Source: Desulfovibrio sp. JY (GTDB lineage: Bacteria; Desulfobacterota; Desulfovibrionia; Desulfovibrionales; Desulfovibrionaceae). From it: 64,000 bases of DNA. The stretch lies in NCBI GenBank assembly GCA_021730285.1, contig CP082962.1, positions 1,054,001 to 1,118,000 on the forward strand, in the 5' to 3' direction. The notes beneath the pieces are model-generated. The model was not told where the DNA came from. It did not search any database and saw nothing but the letters and a program-made list of their open reading frames with translations. Below, in pieces: positions 7,573-16,164 of this stretch; position 1 is the first letter of the stretch; every line of letters begins with the position of its first letter. A program made the translations under genes and the position numbers.

Positions 7573-8133
7573 ATGCAGACCATCAATCTCACCTGCGACT
7601 ACGACGGCGATTTCGTTGCCAGGGTGGAGGAAGAGTCCGGTCAGAACGTCAGCTTGTGCTACCAATGCGGCAATTGCACAGCTGGCTGTCCGTACACCTT
7701 CGCCTACGACATCCCCGTCAGCCAGATCATGCGCCTGGTTCAGGCCGGTCAGAAAATGACCGTCCTGTCGAGCAAGTCCATCTGGCTTTGCGCCACATGT
7801 GAATCATGCACCACGCGCTGCCCCAACAACATCGACGTGGCCTGCGTCATGGACGTCCTGCGCCACATGGCCCGCCGGGAAGGCCTGGCCGCCGTACCCC
7901 AGGTCAAGACCTTCTGGGATTCCTTCCTGGATTCGGTCAAGGCCCATGGCCGCGTCTTCGAGCTGGGGCTGACCATCAACTACGTGATGCGTACGGGACG
8001 CTTCTGGACGGATCTTGACCTCGGGCCCAAAATCTTCCCCAAGGGCAAGCTCGCCATGAAGCCCCACGATATCGCGGGCAAGGAACATGTGGCCCGGATT
8101 TTCGAGCGCTTCGAGAGGGAGTCGAATTCATGA
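7573..8133 (+). CDS. hdrC: Heterodisulfide reductase-like subunit HdrC
   Basis: The 186-residue iron-sulfur protein has two [4Fe-4S] motifs, CYQCGNCTAGCPY (about residues 31-43) and CATCESCTTRCPN (about 76-88). It passes electrons between the flavin subunit HdrA and the catalytic HdrB in the soluble FlxABCD-HdrABC complex. The ATG at 7573 was chosen; an in-frame TTG nine bases earlier is possible and has a slightly better ribosome site. The last four bases overlap hdrB (ATGA). Order and size match the D. vulgaris Hildenborough locus. A neighbouring adh supports a role in ethanol/NADH metabolism. Confidence 0.93.
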   Translation: MQTINLTCDYDGDFVARVEEESGQNVSLCYQCGNCTAGCPYTFAYDIPVSQIMRLVQAGQKMTVLSSKSIWLCATCESCTTRCPNNIDVACVMDVLRHMARREGLAAVPQVKTFWDSFLDSVKAHGRVFELGLTINYVMRTGRFWTDLDLGPKIFPKGKLAMKPHDIAGKEHVARIFERFERESNS

Positions 8134-9011
8134 GCGAAGCCATTGCCTACTACCCCGGCTGTTCGGGCCTGGGCACGTCCAAGGAATACGACGCCTCGAC
8201 CAGGGCCGTGTGCGAGGCCGTGGGGCTTTCCCTGGTCGACATCCCCGATTGGAGCTGCTGCGGTTCGACCCCGGCCCACACCAAGGACCACACCCTTTCC
8301 GCCGCCCTGTCGGCCCGAAACCTCCAACTCGTGTCCGGCATGGGGCTCAAAGCCGCCACCACGCCCTGCCCGAGCTGCCTCACCAACCTGCGCACCGCCG
8401 CCCACCGCATGGAAAAGGCGGAGTTCGCCAAAAAGGTCAACAATCTCCTCGACGATCCCTATGACGGCGGGGTGGAGACCATTTCGGTGCTGCAGGCCCT
8501 TGTCGAGAACATCGGCCTGGAATCCCTGGCCACCTACGTTCGCACGCCCTTAAAAGGCCTGAAGGTCGCCTGCTACTACGGCTGCATCATGAACCGTCCG
8601 CCCGAGCTCATGGCCTTCGACGACAGCGAGAACCCCATGGCCATGGACAACATCCTGGCCACCATGGGGGCCGACATCGTCCCCTTTCCGCTCAAGGTCG
8701 AGTGTTGCGGCGCCTCCTACGGCATCCCCCGCCAGGACATCGTGGCCAAGCTCACCGGCAAGCTCCTGGACGCGGCCGTGTCCATCGGCGCGGACATCAT
8801 CGCCGTGGCCTGCCCGCTTTGCCAGATGAACCTGGATCTGCGGCAGGGGCAGGTCAACCGCGCCGGCGGCACCCACTTTCACATTCCGGTGGCCTATTAC
8901 ACCCAGCTTATGGGCGTGGCGCTCAATATCCCGGACGCGCAACTCGGCTTCGACAAGCTGACCATCGACCCCCGGCCCATCCTCAATAAGGCGCTGGCGG
9001 GCGCGAGCTAA
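8130..9011 (+). CDS. hdrB: Heterodisulfide reductase-like subunit HdrB
   Basis: The 293-residue protein carries two cysteine-rich CCG domains, which in methanogen HdrB hold two non-cubane [4Fe-4S] clusters where the disulfide is reduced. Seen here are YYPGCSGLG, SCCGSTPAHT and CPSCLTNL in the first half and CYYGCIMNRPPE, ECCGASYG and CPLCQMNLD in the second. Sulfate reducers lack the methanogen disulfide CoM-S-S-CoB; the physiological partner in Desulfovibrio is thought to be DsrC, which is knowledge of the family and not visible here. GGGAG precedes the ATG, which overlaps the hdrC stop. Confidence 0.94.
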   Translation: MSEAIAYYPGCSGLGTSKEYDASTRAVCEAVGLSLVDIPDWSCCGSTPAHTKDHTLSAALSARNLQLVSGMGLKAATTPCPSCLTNLRTAAHRMEKAEFAKKVNNLLDDPYDGGVETISVLQALVENIGLESLATYVRTPLKGLKVACYYGCIMNRPPELMAFDDSENPMAMDNILATMGADIVPFPLKVECCGASYGIPRQDIVAKLTGKLLDAAVSIGADIIAVACPLCQMNLDLRQGQVNRAGGTHFHIPVAYYTQLMGVALNIPDAQLGFDKLTIDPRPILNKALAGAS

Positions 9012-9031
9012 CAGGCGAGGGAGCACAGCCA

Positions 9032-10990
9032 ATGCGAATCGGCGTTTTTATCTGCCACTGCGGCAGCAACATCGAAGGCACGGTGGACACGGCCTCCGTG
9101 GCCCAGACCTCCCTGGAATTTCCCGAGGTCGTCTATGCCACGGACACCATGTACGCCTGTTCGGAGCCTGGGCAGGGCGGCATCATCCAGGCCATAAAAG
9201 AAAAAAACCTCACCGGCGTGGTGGTGGCCTCCTGCACCCCCCGCATGCACGAGCCCACCTTCCGCCGGGCCGTGGAGCGCGCCGGCTTAAACCGCTACAT
9301 GTTCGAGATGGCCAACATCCGGGAGCACGTCTCCTGGATCGGCAAGGACCGCGAGGCCAACACCAACAAGGCCATCGACCTGGTGCGCATCGCGGTGGAG
9401 AAGCTGCGGCGCGACGCCCCGCTCTCCCCGAGCAAATTCTCCATCAACAAGCGGGTGATGGTCATCGGCGGCGGCGTGGCCGGCATCCAGGCGGCCCTCG
9501 ACTGCGCCGACGGCGGCCTGGACGTCGTTTTGGTGGAGCGCGAATCCACCATCGGCGGCAAGATGGCCAAGCTCGACAAGACCTTCCCCACGGTCGACTG
9601 TTCGAGCTGCATCCTCGGCCCCAAGATGGTGGACGTGTCCCAGCACCCCAACATCACCCTGCACGCCTATTCGGAAGTGGATTCCATCGGTGGCTACGTG
9701 GGCAACTTCCAGGTCCAGGTGAAGAAAAAAGCCACCTATGTGGACTGGGAGCTGTGCACGGGCTGCGGCGCCTGCACCGAGAAGTGTCCGAGCAAGAAAA
9801 ACCCGGACCACTTCAACGAAAATATCGGGCCCACCACCTCGATCAACATCGCCTTCCCCCAGGCCATCCCCAAAAAGGCCGTGATCGACCCCACCACCTG
9901 TCGCCAGTTCGTCAAGGGCAAGTGCGGCGTGTGCGCCAAGGTCTGTCCGACCGGGGCCATCAAGTACGATATGACCGATGAGATCGTGACCGAGGACGTC
10001 GGCGCCATCGTGGCCGCCACCGGCTACGACCTCTTCGACATCTCCAAGGTCACGGAATACGGCGGCGGGCGCTACCCCGACGTCATCACCGGCCTGCAGT
10101 ACGAGCGCCTGCTTTCCGCCTCCGGCCCGACCGGCGGCCACGTCAAGCGCCCCTCGGACGGCAAGGAGCCGAAGACCGTGGTCTTCATCCAGTGCGTGGG
10201 CTCGCGCGACAAGTCGCTGGACCGCCCCTACTGCTCCGGCTTTTGCTGCATGTACACGGCCAAGCAGGCCATCCTGACCAAGGACCACATCCCGGACTCC
10301 CAGTCCTATGTCTTCTACATGGACATCCGCGCCCCCGGCAAAATGTACGACGAGTTCACCCGCCGGGCCATGGAAGAATATGGGGCACGCTACATCCGGG
10401 GCCGCGTGGCCATGGTCTACCCCAAAAACGGCAAGATGATCGTGCGCGGGGCGGATACCCTGGCCGGCACCCAGGTCGAGGTCGAAGCCGACCTGGTGGT
10501 CCTGGCCGCCGGGGCCGAGGCCGCCAAGGGCGCGCCGCAGCTGGCCGAGAAACTGCGCATCTCCTACGACAAATACGGCTTCTTCATGGAAAGCCACGTG
10601 AAGCTCAAGCCCGTCGAGACCAATACCGCCGGCGTGTATCTGGCCGGCTCCTGCCAGGGTCCCAAGGACATTCCCCAGTCCGTGAGCCAGGGCAGCGCCG
10701 CCGCGGCCAAGGTGCTGGCGCTTTTCTCCAAGGACATGCTGGAAAGCGACCCGCAGATCTCCCACGTGGACATCAAGCGTTGCGTGGGCTGCGGCAAGTG
10801 CATCATGACCTGCCCCTTCAAGGCCATCAAGGAAGTGGAGTTCCGCGGCCAGAAGAAGGCCGAGGTCATCGAGACGGTGTGCCAGGGCTGCGGCCTTTGC
10901 ACCTCGACCTGTCCCCAGGGCGCCATCCAGCTCTCCCACTTCACGGACAACGAAATCCTCGCGGAGGTCAACGCCTTATGCCAGTCCTGA
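9032..10990 (+). CDS. hdrA: Heterodisulfide reductase-like flavin subunit HdrA
   Basis: The 652-residue protein is the FAD subunit where electron bifurcation is believed to occur. It opens with the HdrA-specific GVFICHCGSNIEG motif, has the Rossmann FAD motif VIGGGVAGIQAAL (about residue 145), an FAD/Cys segment VDCSSCILGPKM (about 188-199), and four ferredoxin-like Cys groups: CTGCGACTEKCPS (about 242), CRQFVKGKCGVCAKVCP (about 290), CVGCGKCIMTCP (about 583) and CQGCGLCTSTCP (about 617). Full length for the family. It begins 20 bases after hdrB with GGGAG, and its end overlaps flxD by 13 bases. Confidence 0.95.
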   Translation: MRIGVFICHCGSNIEGTVDTASVAQTSLEFPEVVYATDTMYACSEPGQGGIIQAIKEKNLTGVVVASCTPRMHEPTFRRAVERAGLNRYMFEMANIREHVSWIGKDREANTNKAIDLVRIAVEKLRRDAPLSPSKFSINKRVMVIGGGVAGIQAALDCADGGLDVVLVERESTIGGKMAKLDKTFPTVDCSSCILGPKMVDVSQHPNITLHAYSEVDSIGGYVGNFQVQVKKKATYVDWELCTGCGACTEKCPSKKNPDHFNENIGPTTSINIAFPQAIPKKAVIDPTTCRQFVKGKCGVCAKVCPTGAIKYDMTDEIVTEDVGAIVAATGYDLFDISKVTEYGGGRYPDVITGLQYERLLSASGPTGGHVKRPSDGKEPKTVVFIQCVGSRDKSLDRPYCSGFCCMYTAKQAILTKDHIPDSQSYVFYMDIRAPGKMYDEFTRRAMEEYGARYIRGRVAMVYPKNGKMIVRGADTLAGTQVEVEADLVVLAAGAEAAKGAPQLAEKLRISYDKYGFFMESHVKLKPVETNTAGVYLAGSCQGPKDIPQSVSQGSAAAAKVLALFSKDMLESDPQISHVDIKRCVGCGKCIMTCPFKAIKEVEFRGQKKAEVIETVCQGCGLCTSTCPQGAIQLSHFTDNEILAEVNALCQS

Positions 10991-11466
10991 CCGGCAAGGA
11001 ACTGCGAATCGTCGGATTCCTGTGCAACTGGTGCTCCTATGGGGGCGCGGACACGGCGGGCGTCGGTCGGTTTACCCAGCCCACGGACCTGCGCATCATC
11101 CGCGTGCCCTGCTCCGGACGCATCGATCCGCTCTTTATCGCCAAAACGCTTCTTAACGGCGCCGACGGCGTGCTTGTCTCCGGCTGCCACCCGCGCGACT
11201 GCCACTACGCCGAGGGCAACTTCTACGCCCGCCGGCGTCTGGAGGTCCTCAAGCGCTTCCTGCCCATCCTCGGCATCGACCCGGGCCGGTTCGACTACAC
11301 CTGGGTTTCGGCCTCGGAGGGCCAGCGCTGGCAGAAGGTGGTGACGGTTTTCACCGAACAGATTCACGCCCTGGGACCCGCGCCGCGCTACGAGGCCGTG
11401 TCCGCGGACATGCTCGCCAAGGCGGCCGGGGCGCTTGGCCAAGGAGGCAACCGTGTCGCGGCTTGA
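10978..11466 (+). CDS. flxD: MvhD-like [2Fe-2S] protein FlxD
   Basis: The 162-residue protein belongs to the MvhD/HdrA-linked family that feeds electrons to HdrA. The signature FLCNWCSYGGADTAG lies near the N-terminus, followed by VPCSGRIDP and SGCHPRDCHYAEGN, whose Cys residues bind a [2Fe-2S] cluster in the family. The ATG at 10978 lies 13 bases inside hdrA in another frame; the coding sequence then continues well past a longer in-frame open stretch that covers part of hdrA and is a shadow. Its end overlaps flxC by 14 bases. It is the link between the Flx NADH module and Hdr. Confidence 0.92.
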   Translation: MPVLTGKELRIVGFLCNWCSYGGADTAGVGRFTQPTDLRIIRVPCSGRIDPLFIAKTLLNGADGVLVSGCHPRDCHYAEGNFYARRRLEVLKRFLPILGIDPGRFDYTWVSASEGQRWQKVVTVFTEQIHALGPAPRYEAVSADMLAKAAGALGQGGNRVAA

Positions 11467-12424
11467 GGAACTCAAAGCACGCATCAAGGAGGCACTGCCC
11501 GGCCTTGAGTGCGTCATCGGTTGGCAGAAAGGCTACGACCCCCTGCACAACACGCCGCTTTTCATCAGAAACGAAGCGGATGTGGACAAGCTCGAATGGG
11601 GGGCGTTCAACGTCCACAACCCGGCCGTCTACCTGCCCAGCTTCAAGGGCAAGAAGGTCGGCATCGTGGTCAAGGGCTGCGATTCCCGCTCCGTCGTGGA
11701 ACTGCTCCAGGAAAACCTCATCGACCGCGCCGAGGTGGTCATCTTCGGCCTGCCCTGCGAAGGCGTGATCGACCTGACCAAAGTCAAGGCCCGGATCGCC
11801 GACGCGGGCGCGGCCGCCGGCACGGTTACCAACGTGACCACCGACGGCAAGACCGTGTCCGTCACCGCCGGCGACAAGACCGTCTCCATGCCGCTGACCG
11901 AGGTCCGGGCCGACAAGTGCGGCCGCTGCCAGTTCCCCAACGCGGTGCTGGCCGACACGTTCCTCGGCGATCCCATCTCCCCGACCGTGCCGGCCACCCC
12001 GGTGGACGCCGACCTGGCCGCCCTGGACACCATGAGCGTGCCCGAGCGCATGGCCTTCTGGCGTTTCCAGATGGACCGCTGCATCCGGTGCTACGCCTGT
12101 CGCAACGCCTGCCCCATGTGCGTGTGCCGCGACCACTGCATCGCCCAGAGCCGCGAACCCCACTGGCTGACCCAGGAGGACACGGCCACCGAGAAGCTCA
12201 CGTTCCAGGTGGTCCATGCCATGCACCTGGCCGGTCGCTGCACCGAGTGCGGCGAGTGCCAGCGGGCCTGCCCCATGGACATCCCCATTCTGGCGCTCAA
12301 GAAGCATCTCAACCGGACCATCCACGACCTGTTCGGCTACCAGGCCGGCACCGATCCCCAGGCGATTCCGCCGCTTCTGCAGTTCAAGGTCGAGGAAGAC
12401 AACATCAAGGAGCGAGACTGGTAA
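11453..12424 (+). CDS. flxC: Flavin oxidoreductase iron-sulfur subunit FlxC
   Basis: The 323-residue protein has an N-terminal domain resembling the F420-hydrogenase beta/FrhB family, including VVKGCDSRSVVELLQENL and a Cys pair in DKCGRCQFPN, and a C-terminal ferredoxin-like part: CIRCYACRNACPMCVCRDHC (about residues 209-228) and CTECGECQRACPMD (about 262-275). It relays electrons within the NADH-oxidising Flx module. GTG at 11453 was preferred over the TTG at 11435 because AAGGAGG lies five bases before it; that site sits inside the flxD end. The stop TAA overlaps the flxB ATG by one base. Confidence 0.9.
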   Translation: MSRLEELKARIKEALPGLECVIGWQKGYDPLHNTPLFIRNEADVDKLEWGAFNVHNPAVYLPSFKGKKVGIVVKGCDSRSVVELLQENLIDRAEVVIFGLPCEGVIDLTKVKARIADAGAAAGTVTNVTTDGKTVSVTAGDKTVSMPLTEVRADKCGRCQFPNAVLADTFLGDPISPTVPATPVDADLAALDTMSVPERMAFWRFQMDRCIRCYACRNACPMCVCRDHCIAQSREPHWLTQEDTATEKLTFQVVHAMHLAGRCTECGECQRACPMDIPILALKKHLNRTIHDLFGYQAGTDPQAIPPLLQFKVEEDNIKERDW

Positions 12425-13473
12425 TGGCCGCTTTAAAATATATCACGAGCGACAAGCTCCCTGAGTGGCTCGGCGCCCTGGCCGCCAAAAGCCGGGTGCT
12501 GGTTCCGGTCGCGGAAGGCGGCAGCGTGGTGTTCCGGCCCTATGACGGGACCAAGACGCCGGTCTTCGATTCCGACGCCACGGCTCCGCCCAAGTCCTCC
12601 ATCTTCCCGGCCTGCCAGGAACTGTTCCATTACGAACAGGGCAAGGACGCGGAAGATCCGGGCAAGCCCACCCTGAAACTCATCGCGGACACCAAGGCCG
12701 AACCCACGGTGGTCTTCGGCTGCAAGCCCTGCGGCGCGCGCGGATTCCTCATCTTCGACCGCGTCTACATGGGCAAGAAGTTCCCCGATCCCTATTACAT
12801 CGCCGCGCGCGAGGCCACGACCTTCGTCACCATGGCCTGCGCCAAGACGGAAAATACCTGCTTTTGCCACTGGGTGGGCTCGGGCCCGGCCGACACCAAC
12901 GGTTCGGACGTGCTCCTGACCCCGGTGGCCGGCGGCTACACCGTCGAGGCGGTGACCCCCAAGGGCGAGGCGCTGCTGGCAAGCCCGGCGCTTGCCGACG
13001 GCGCGGCCAAGGCCGACGAGGCCGAAGCCGTCAAGGCCGGCACGCGTGCGGCCCTTGGCGAGGCTCCGGACATCGCGAATGCTCCCCAGGCCCTGCTCGA
13101 CGCCTTCGACGACCTGCCCTTCTGGCAGGCCCAGTCCGACAAGTGCATCAGCTGCGGCGCCTGCACCTACCTGTGCCCGACCTGCTACTGCTTCACCATC
13201 ACCGACGAGCCCGCCGGCATGAAGGGACGCCGCATGCGTTCCTGGGACGCCTGCATGCACTTCCAGTTCACCATGGAAGCCTCGGGGCACAACCCGCGCC
13301 CGACCAAGGCCCATCGCTTGAAAAACCGGGTCGGCCACAAGTTCAGCTACTATCCGACCCTGCATGAAGGGCTCATCGCCTGCTGCGGTTGCGGCCGTTG
13401 CATCAAGAGCTGCCCGGTCTCCGTGGACATCCGCGAGATCGTGCAAAACGCCGTGGCCAGGGCCAAGGGCTAG
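12424..13473 (+). CDS. flxB: Flavin oxidoreductase iron-sulfur subunit FlxB
   Basis: The 349-residue protein resembles hydrogenase/sulfite reductase subunit A-type Fe-S proteins (4Fe-4S dicluster). Motifs are FGCKPCGARGF (about residue 98), ENTCFCHWVG (about 143), CISCGACTYLCPTCYCF (about 240) and CCGCGRCIKSCPVSVD (about 319). It would pass electrons from FlxA to FlxC. The ATG overlaps the last base of the flxC stop, so translation is probably coupled. A Lys/Ala/Glu-rich linker at about residues 185-215 separates the two halves. Confidence 0.9.
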   Translation: MAALKYITSDKLPEWLGALAAKSRVLVPVAEGGSVVFRPYDGTKTPVFDSDATAPPKSSIFPACQELFHYEQGKDAEDPGKPTLKLIADTKAEPTVVFGCKPCGARGFLIFDRVYMGKKFPDPYYIAAREATTFVTMACAKTENTCFCHWVGSGPADTNGSDVLLTPVAGGYTVEAVTPKGEALLASPALADGAAKADEAEAVKAGTRAALGEAPDIANAPQALLDAFDDLPFWQAQSDKCISCGACTYLCPTCYCFTITDEPAGMKGRRMRSWDACMHFQFTMEASGHNPRPTKAHRLKNRVGHKFSYYPTLHEGLIACCGCGRCIKSCPVSVDIREIVQNAVARAKG

Positions 13474-13484
13474 AGGGCAAGACT

Positions 13485-14321
13485 ATGACCGATCCGTTCA
13501 ATCCCTATCTGCCGGAAGTGGCCACCATCCTGGAGACCATCCAGGAGACGCACAACATCAAGACCTTCCGGGTGCGTTTCGACGACGAGGCCAAAATGGC
13601 CGCGTTCAAATTCGAGCCCGGCCAGGTGGGCCAGTTGTCCGCCCCGGGCATCGGCGAATCCACCTTCGTCATCAACTCGCCCCCAACCCGCATGGACTAC
13701 CTGCAATTCTCGGTCATGCGGGCCGGCGAAGTGACCACCCGCCTGCACGGCCTGGCCGCCGGCGACAAGGTGGGCGTGCGCGCCCCGCTCGGCAAGCCCT
13801 TTCCCTACGAGGACATGAAGGGCAAGGACATCGTGTTCGTCGGCGGCGGCATCGGCATGGCCCCGCTGCGCACCCTGTTCCTCTACATGCTCGACAACCG
13901 GGCCGATTACGGCAACATCACGCTGCTTTACGGCGCGCGTTCCCCGGCGGACATGGCCTTTTCGTCCGAGCTGCCGGAATGGACCAGCCGCAAGGACGTC
14001 AACACCACCTTGACCATCGACCGCGAGGCCGACGGCTGGGAACACAAGGTGGGGCTCATCCCCAACGTGCTGCTGGAGATCGCGCCCAAACCCGAAAACT
14101 GCGTGGCCGTCACCTGCGGCCCGCCGATCATGATCAAGTTCACCCTGGAAGCGCTCAAAAAGCTCGAGTTCGCCGACGAGCAGATCTTCACCACGCTGGA
14201 AAAGCGGATGAAGTGCGGCATCGGCATCTGCGGCCGTTGCAACATCGGCACGAGCTACGTGTGCGTGGACGGTCCGGTGTACTCGTACGCCCAACTCAAG
14301 GCCCTGCCCAACGAGTTGTAG
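13485..14321 (+). CDS. flxA: NADH-oxidising FAD/NAD(P)-binding subunit FlxA
   Basis: The 278-residue protein is of the ferredoxin-NADP reductase/anaerobic sulfite reductase B type. It has the FAD-binding STFVINSPPTR region (about residues 60-70), the NAD-binding FVGGGIGMAPLRTL motif (about 117-130), the CGPPIMI segment, and a C-terminal [2Fe-2S] site in KCGIGICGRCNIG with a further Cys in SYVCVDGP. It takes electrons from NADH, for example NADH made by the neighbouring alcohol dehydrogenase. It starts 11 bases after flxB with GAGGG. It is the last gene of the seven-gene hdr-flx set; a repeat element follows. Confidence 0.93.
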   Translation: MTDPFNPYLPEVATILETIQETHNIKTFRVRFDDEAKMAAFKFEPGQVGQLSAPGIGESTFVINSPPTRMDYLQFSVMRAGEVTTRLHGLAAGDKVGVRAPLGKPFPYEDMKGKDIVFVGGGIGMAPLRTLFLYMLDNRADYGNITLLYGARSPADMAFSSELPEWTSRKDVNTTLTIDREADGWEHKVGLIPNVLLEIAPKPENCVAVTCGPPIMIKFTLEALKKLEFADEQIFTTLEKRMKCGIGICGRCNIGTSYVCVDGPVYSYAQLKALPNEL

Positions 14322-14340
14322 CGTTACGGAGAAGGGGGGA

Positions 14341-14574
14341 GCCTCCGGCGGCCGGGGGGAAACTTTTTGGAAAAAGTTTCCCCCCGGACCCCCTTCAAAA
14401 ACTTTCAACGGGCTTCGCGTGATGCATATGGAACCTCTCGGCAACCCCTTTTTCCGGCTGGAGCCGCTCGCGGCGGCATGTCGCCGCGAGCGGCTCCAGC
14501 CGGCGGAAGGGGGGTCCGGGGGGCCCATGGCCTCCCGGCGGGGTCCAGGGGCAGCGCCCCTGGCCGCCGGAGGC
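14341..14574. repeat. 234-bp composite repeat with 13-bp terminal inverted repeats
   Basis: The element begins GCCTCCGGCGGCC (14341-14353) and ends with its exact complement GGCCGCCGGAGGC (14562-14574). Inside are three parts: a GGGGGGAAACTTTTT hairpin followed by GGACCCCCTTCAAAAACTTT, a very long perfect hairpin (22-bp arms 14454-14475 and 14482-14503, 6-base loop), and a GC-rich module GGTCCGGGGGGCCC... ending in AGGGGCAGCGCCCCT. A second copy with the same boundaries is at 26815-26992. It fills the gap between flxA and the ferritin-like gene, ending 22 bases before the next ATG. Confidence 0.8.
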
Positions 14575-14596
14575 CTCCACCGCAAGGGAGAATGAA

Positions 14597-15088
14597 ATGG
14601 CTAACTTTTTTAGCGGCAGCGACATCGTCGGCACGGCCATCGAGATCGAGCGCCGGGGCCGCAACGTCTATTCCAAGGCGGCGGCGGCCGCCACCAACCC
14701 GGACGTCAAGAACTTCCTGCAGTTCTTTGCCGGCGAGGAAGCCCGCCACCAGGCCATTTTCGAGGCCATGGCCGGCCGCATCAGCAAGATCGAGATCCCG
14801 GCCGGCAGCGACGAAGCGGAATACATGGACTATGTCCAGGCCCTGCTCGATTCCCACGCCCTTTTTTGCGGCGGGGCTCCGGAACAGGACCTGGCCAATG
14901 CCTCGGACGCCATCGCGGCCATCGAACTGGCCAGCCGGTTCGAGAAGGACACCATCCTCTACTTTCGCGAGATGATGGACCTTCTGCCGCAAAACGAGTC
15001 CGATATCGTCAAGCAGTGCCTGAACGAGGAGCGTGGGCACCTGCGCCAGCTGCGCGCCATGCTGGTCAAATTACGCAAGAAGTCCTAA
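14597..15088 (+). CDS. Ferritin-like/rubrerythrin-type di-iron protein
   Basis: The 163-residue protein is a four-helix bundle of the ferritin-like family. The spacing of acidic and His ligands, IEIERRGRNVY (about residues 14-24) with GEEARHQAIFE (about 49-59), then AAIELASRFEKD and NEERGHLRQLRAML near the end, is the duplicated E...ExxH pattern of rubrerythrins. There is no C-terminal rubredoxin domain. Members usually detoxify peroxide or store iron. It may be read through from the hdr-flx operon although the repeat element intervenes, or have its own promoter. AAGGGAG precedes the ATG. Confidence 0.85.
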   Translation: MANFFSGSDIVGTAIEIERRGRNVYSKAAAAATNPDVKNFLQFFAGEEARHQAIFEAMAGRISKIEIPAGSDEAEYMDYVQALLDSHALFCGGAPEQDLANASDAIAAIELASRFEKDTILYFREMMDLLPQNESDIVKQCLNEERGHLRQLRAMLVKLRKKS

Positions 15089-15206
15089 ACGCAAGAGAAA
15101 CCCGGCGGGCCGTCGCATTCCGGCTGCGGCCCGCCGTCATGCCTTTCCGCCCGCCCGTCCGCCAAGGACGCGGATCGGGAAAGGACGCGGGGCAAGGGGG
15201 ACGGCC

Positions 15207-16055
15207 ATGTACCATGATGATTTCGGCTTCGACGCCATGACCCTGGAAAGCCCCTTGGTTCCCGAGGCCAAGGCCGGTCCCGCCGACGCCTTGGAGCAGG
15301 GGTTCGCCGGCCGCATGGCCGGGCTCATTCTCGCCTCCGACCTTTTTTCCGCCCGCAATTCCGGTCCCAGGCCCTGGCTCGACAACCTGGAGCTGTCCAC
15401 CTGCTGGCCGGGCGCGGTCATCCGCTACTGCGGCGAGCGGCTGGACCAGGACGACCTGGACGCTTTTCTCGGCTGCGTGCTCTTGGCCTTTCGCGACACC
15501 GGCCGGGCCGGCGCGGCCCGGTTTCACCTGCGCGATCTCACGCGCCTCATCCGCCCCCGGGGTCGCCGGTTCGCCACGCGGCGACTGGAACGGTCGCTGT
15601 GGCGGCTGGCCAGCGCCCGTATCGAGATCGAGGAGGAAGCCGGCCATGTGCTCATGCAGGCCAAGCTGCTCAACACCCTGCTGTGCGACCGCGCCGCCGG
15701 CATTTGCGCCGTGGACGTCAGCCCCCGCGTGATGGAGGCCTTTTGCGCCGCGCCGGTCGTGGAGCGGCTGCTGGCCTGTCGCGCCCCGTTCGAGGCCGGG
15801 CGGTTCCACCGCTGGCTGGCCGGGCTGCTTTCCCAGGGACCGGCCGCCTCGCGCCTGGACCTGTCCGCCCTGCGCCGGCTGTCGGGACTGACGCGCCAGC
15901 CCATGCCGGCCTTCCGCGTGCGGGCCATCACCGCCCTGCAGGATTTTCTGGACATGGGGCTTATCGCCGCCATCGAACCGGCCGGGCCCGACAGACTCGT
16001 GGCCATGCGCCCCATCGCCCGCGGGGAGGAAGCGGCCTGCCTGCTCCTCTCTTGA
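15207..16055 (+). CDS. TrfA-like plasmid replication initiator homologue
   Basis: The 282-residue protein resembles replication initiator TrfA of broad-host-range IncP plasmids. Segments in the same order as TrfA are LASDLFSARN, AVIRYCGERLDQDDLDAF, a winged-helix stretch DLTRLIRPRGRRFATRRLER, SARIEI, and a second winged helix around FHRWLAGLLSQ and LDLSALRRLSGL. The resemblance is from memory of the family, not an alignment. The surrounding genes are chromosomal metabolism genes; no partitioning, mobilisation or iteron array is seen. It may be a domesticated DNA-binding protein. ATG at 15207 has AAGGGGG before it. The 118-bp gap to the ferritin-like gene holds nothing notable. Confidence 0.65.
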   Translation: MYHDDFGFDAMTLESPLVPEAKAGPADALEQGFAGRMAGLILASDLFSARNSGPRPWLDNLELSTCWPGAVIRYCGERLDQDDLDAFLGCVLLAFRDTGRAGAARFHLRDLTRLIRPRGRRFATRRLERSLWRLASARIEIEEEAGHVLMQAKLLNTLLCDRAAGICAVDVSPRVMEAFCAAPVVERLLACRAPFEAGRFHRWLAGLLSQGPAASRLDLSALRRLSGLTRQPMPAFRVRAITALQDFLDMGLIAAIEPAGPDRLVAMRPIARGEEAACLLLS

Positions 16056-16136
16056 CGGGATCATCCCATGGACGGCATCATGTCCTCACAGGCCAAGACG
16101 TCCTCCGGTTCTGACGCCCCCGAGGCGAAAAAAATG

Positions 16137-16164
16137 CCGGGGCATGTCTTGTGTCTTGCCCCGG
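16137..16164. other. Hairpin before the histidine kinase start
   Basis: CCGGGGCA (16137-16144) and TGCCCCGG (16157-16164) form a perfect 8-bp stem with a 12-base loop, preceded by a run of A. It lies in the stretch that an alternative, longer kinase frame (from 16068) would translate, which argues that this stretch is untranslated leader. Confidence 0.5.

Noticed and set aside
9287-10939. A 550-residue open frame antisense to hdrA
   Set aside because: hdrA has complete FAD and Fe-S motifs over the same bases; the antisense frame is a composition artefact with His/Gly/Asp runs.
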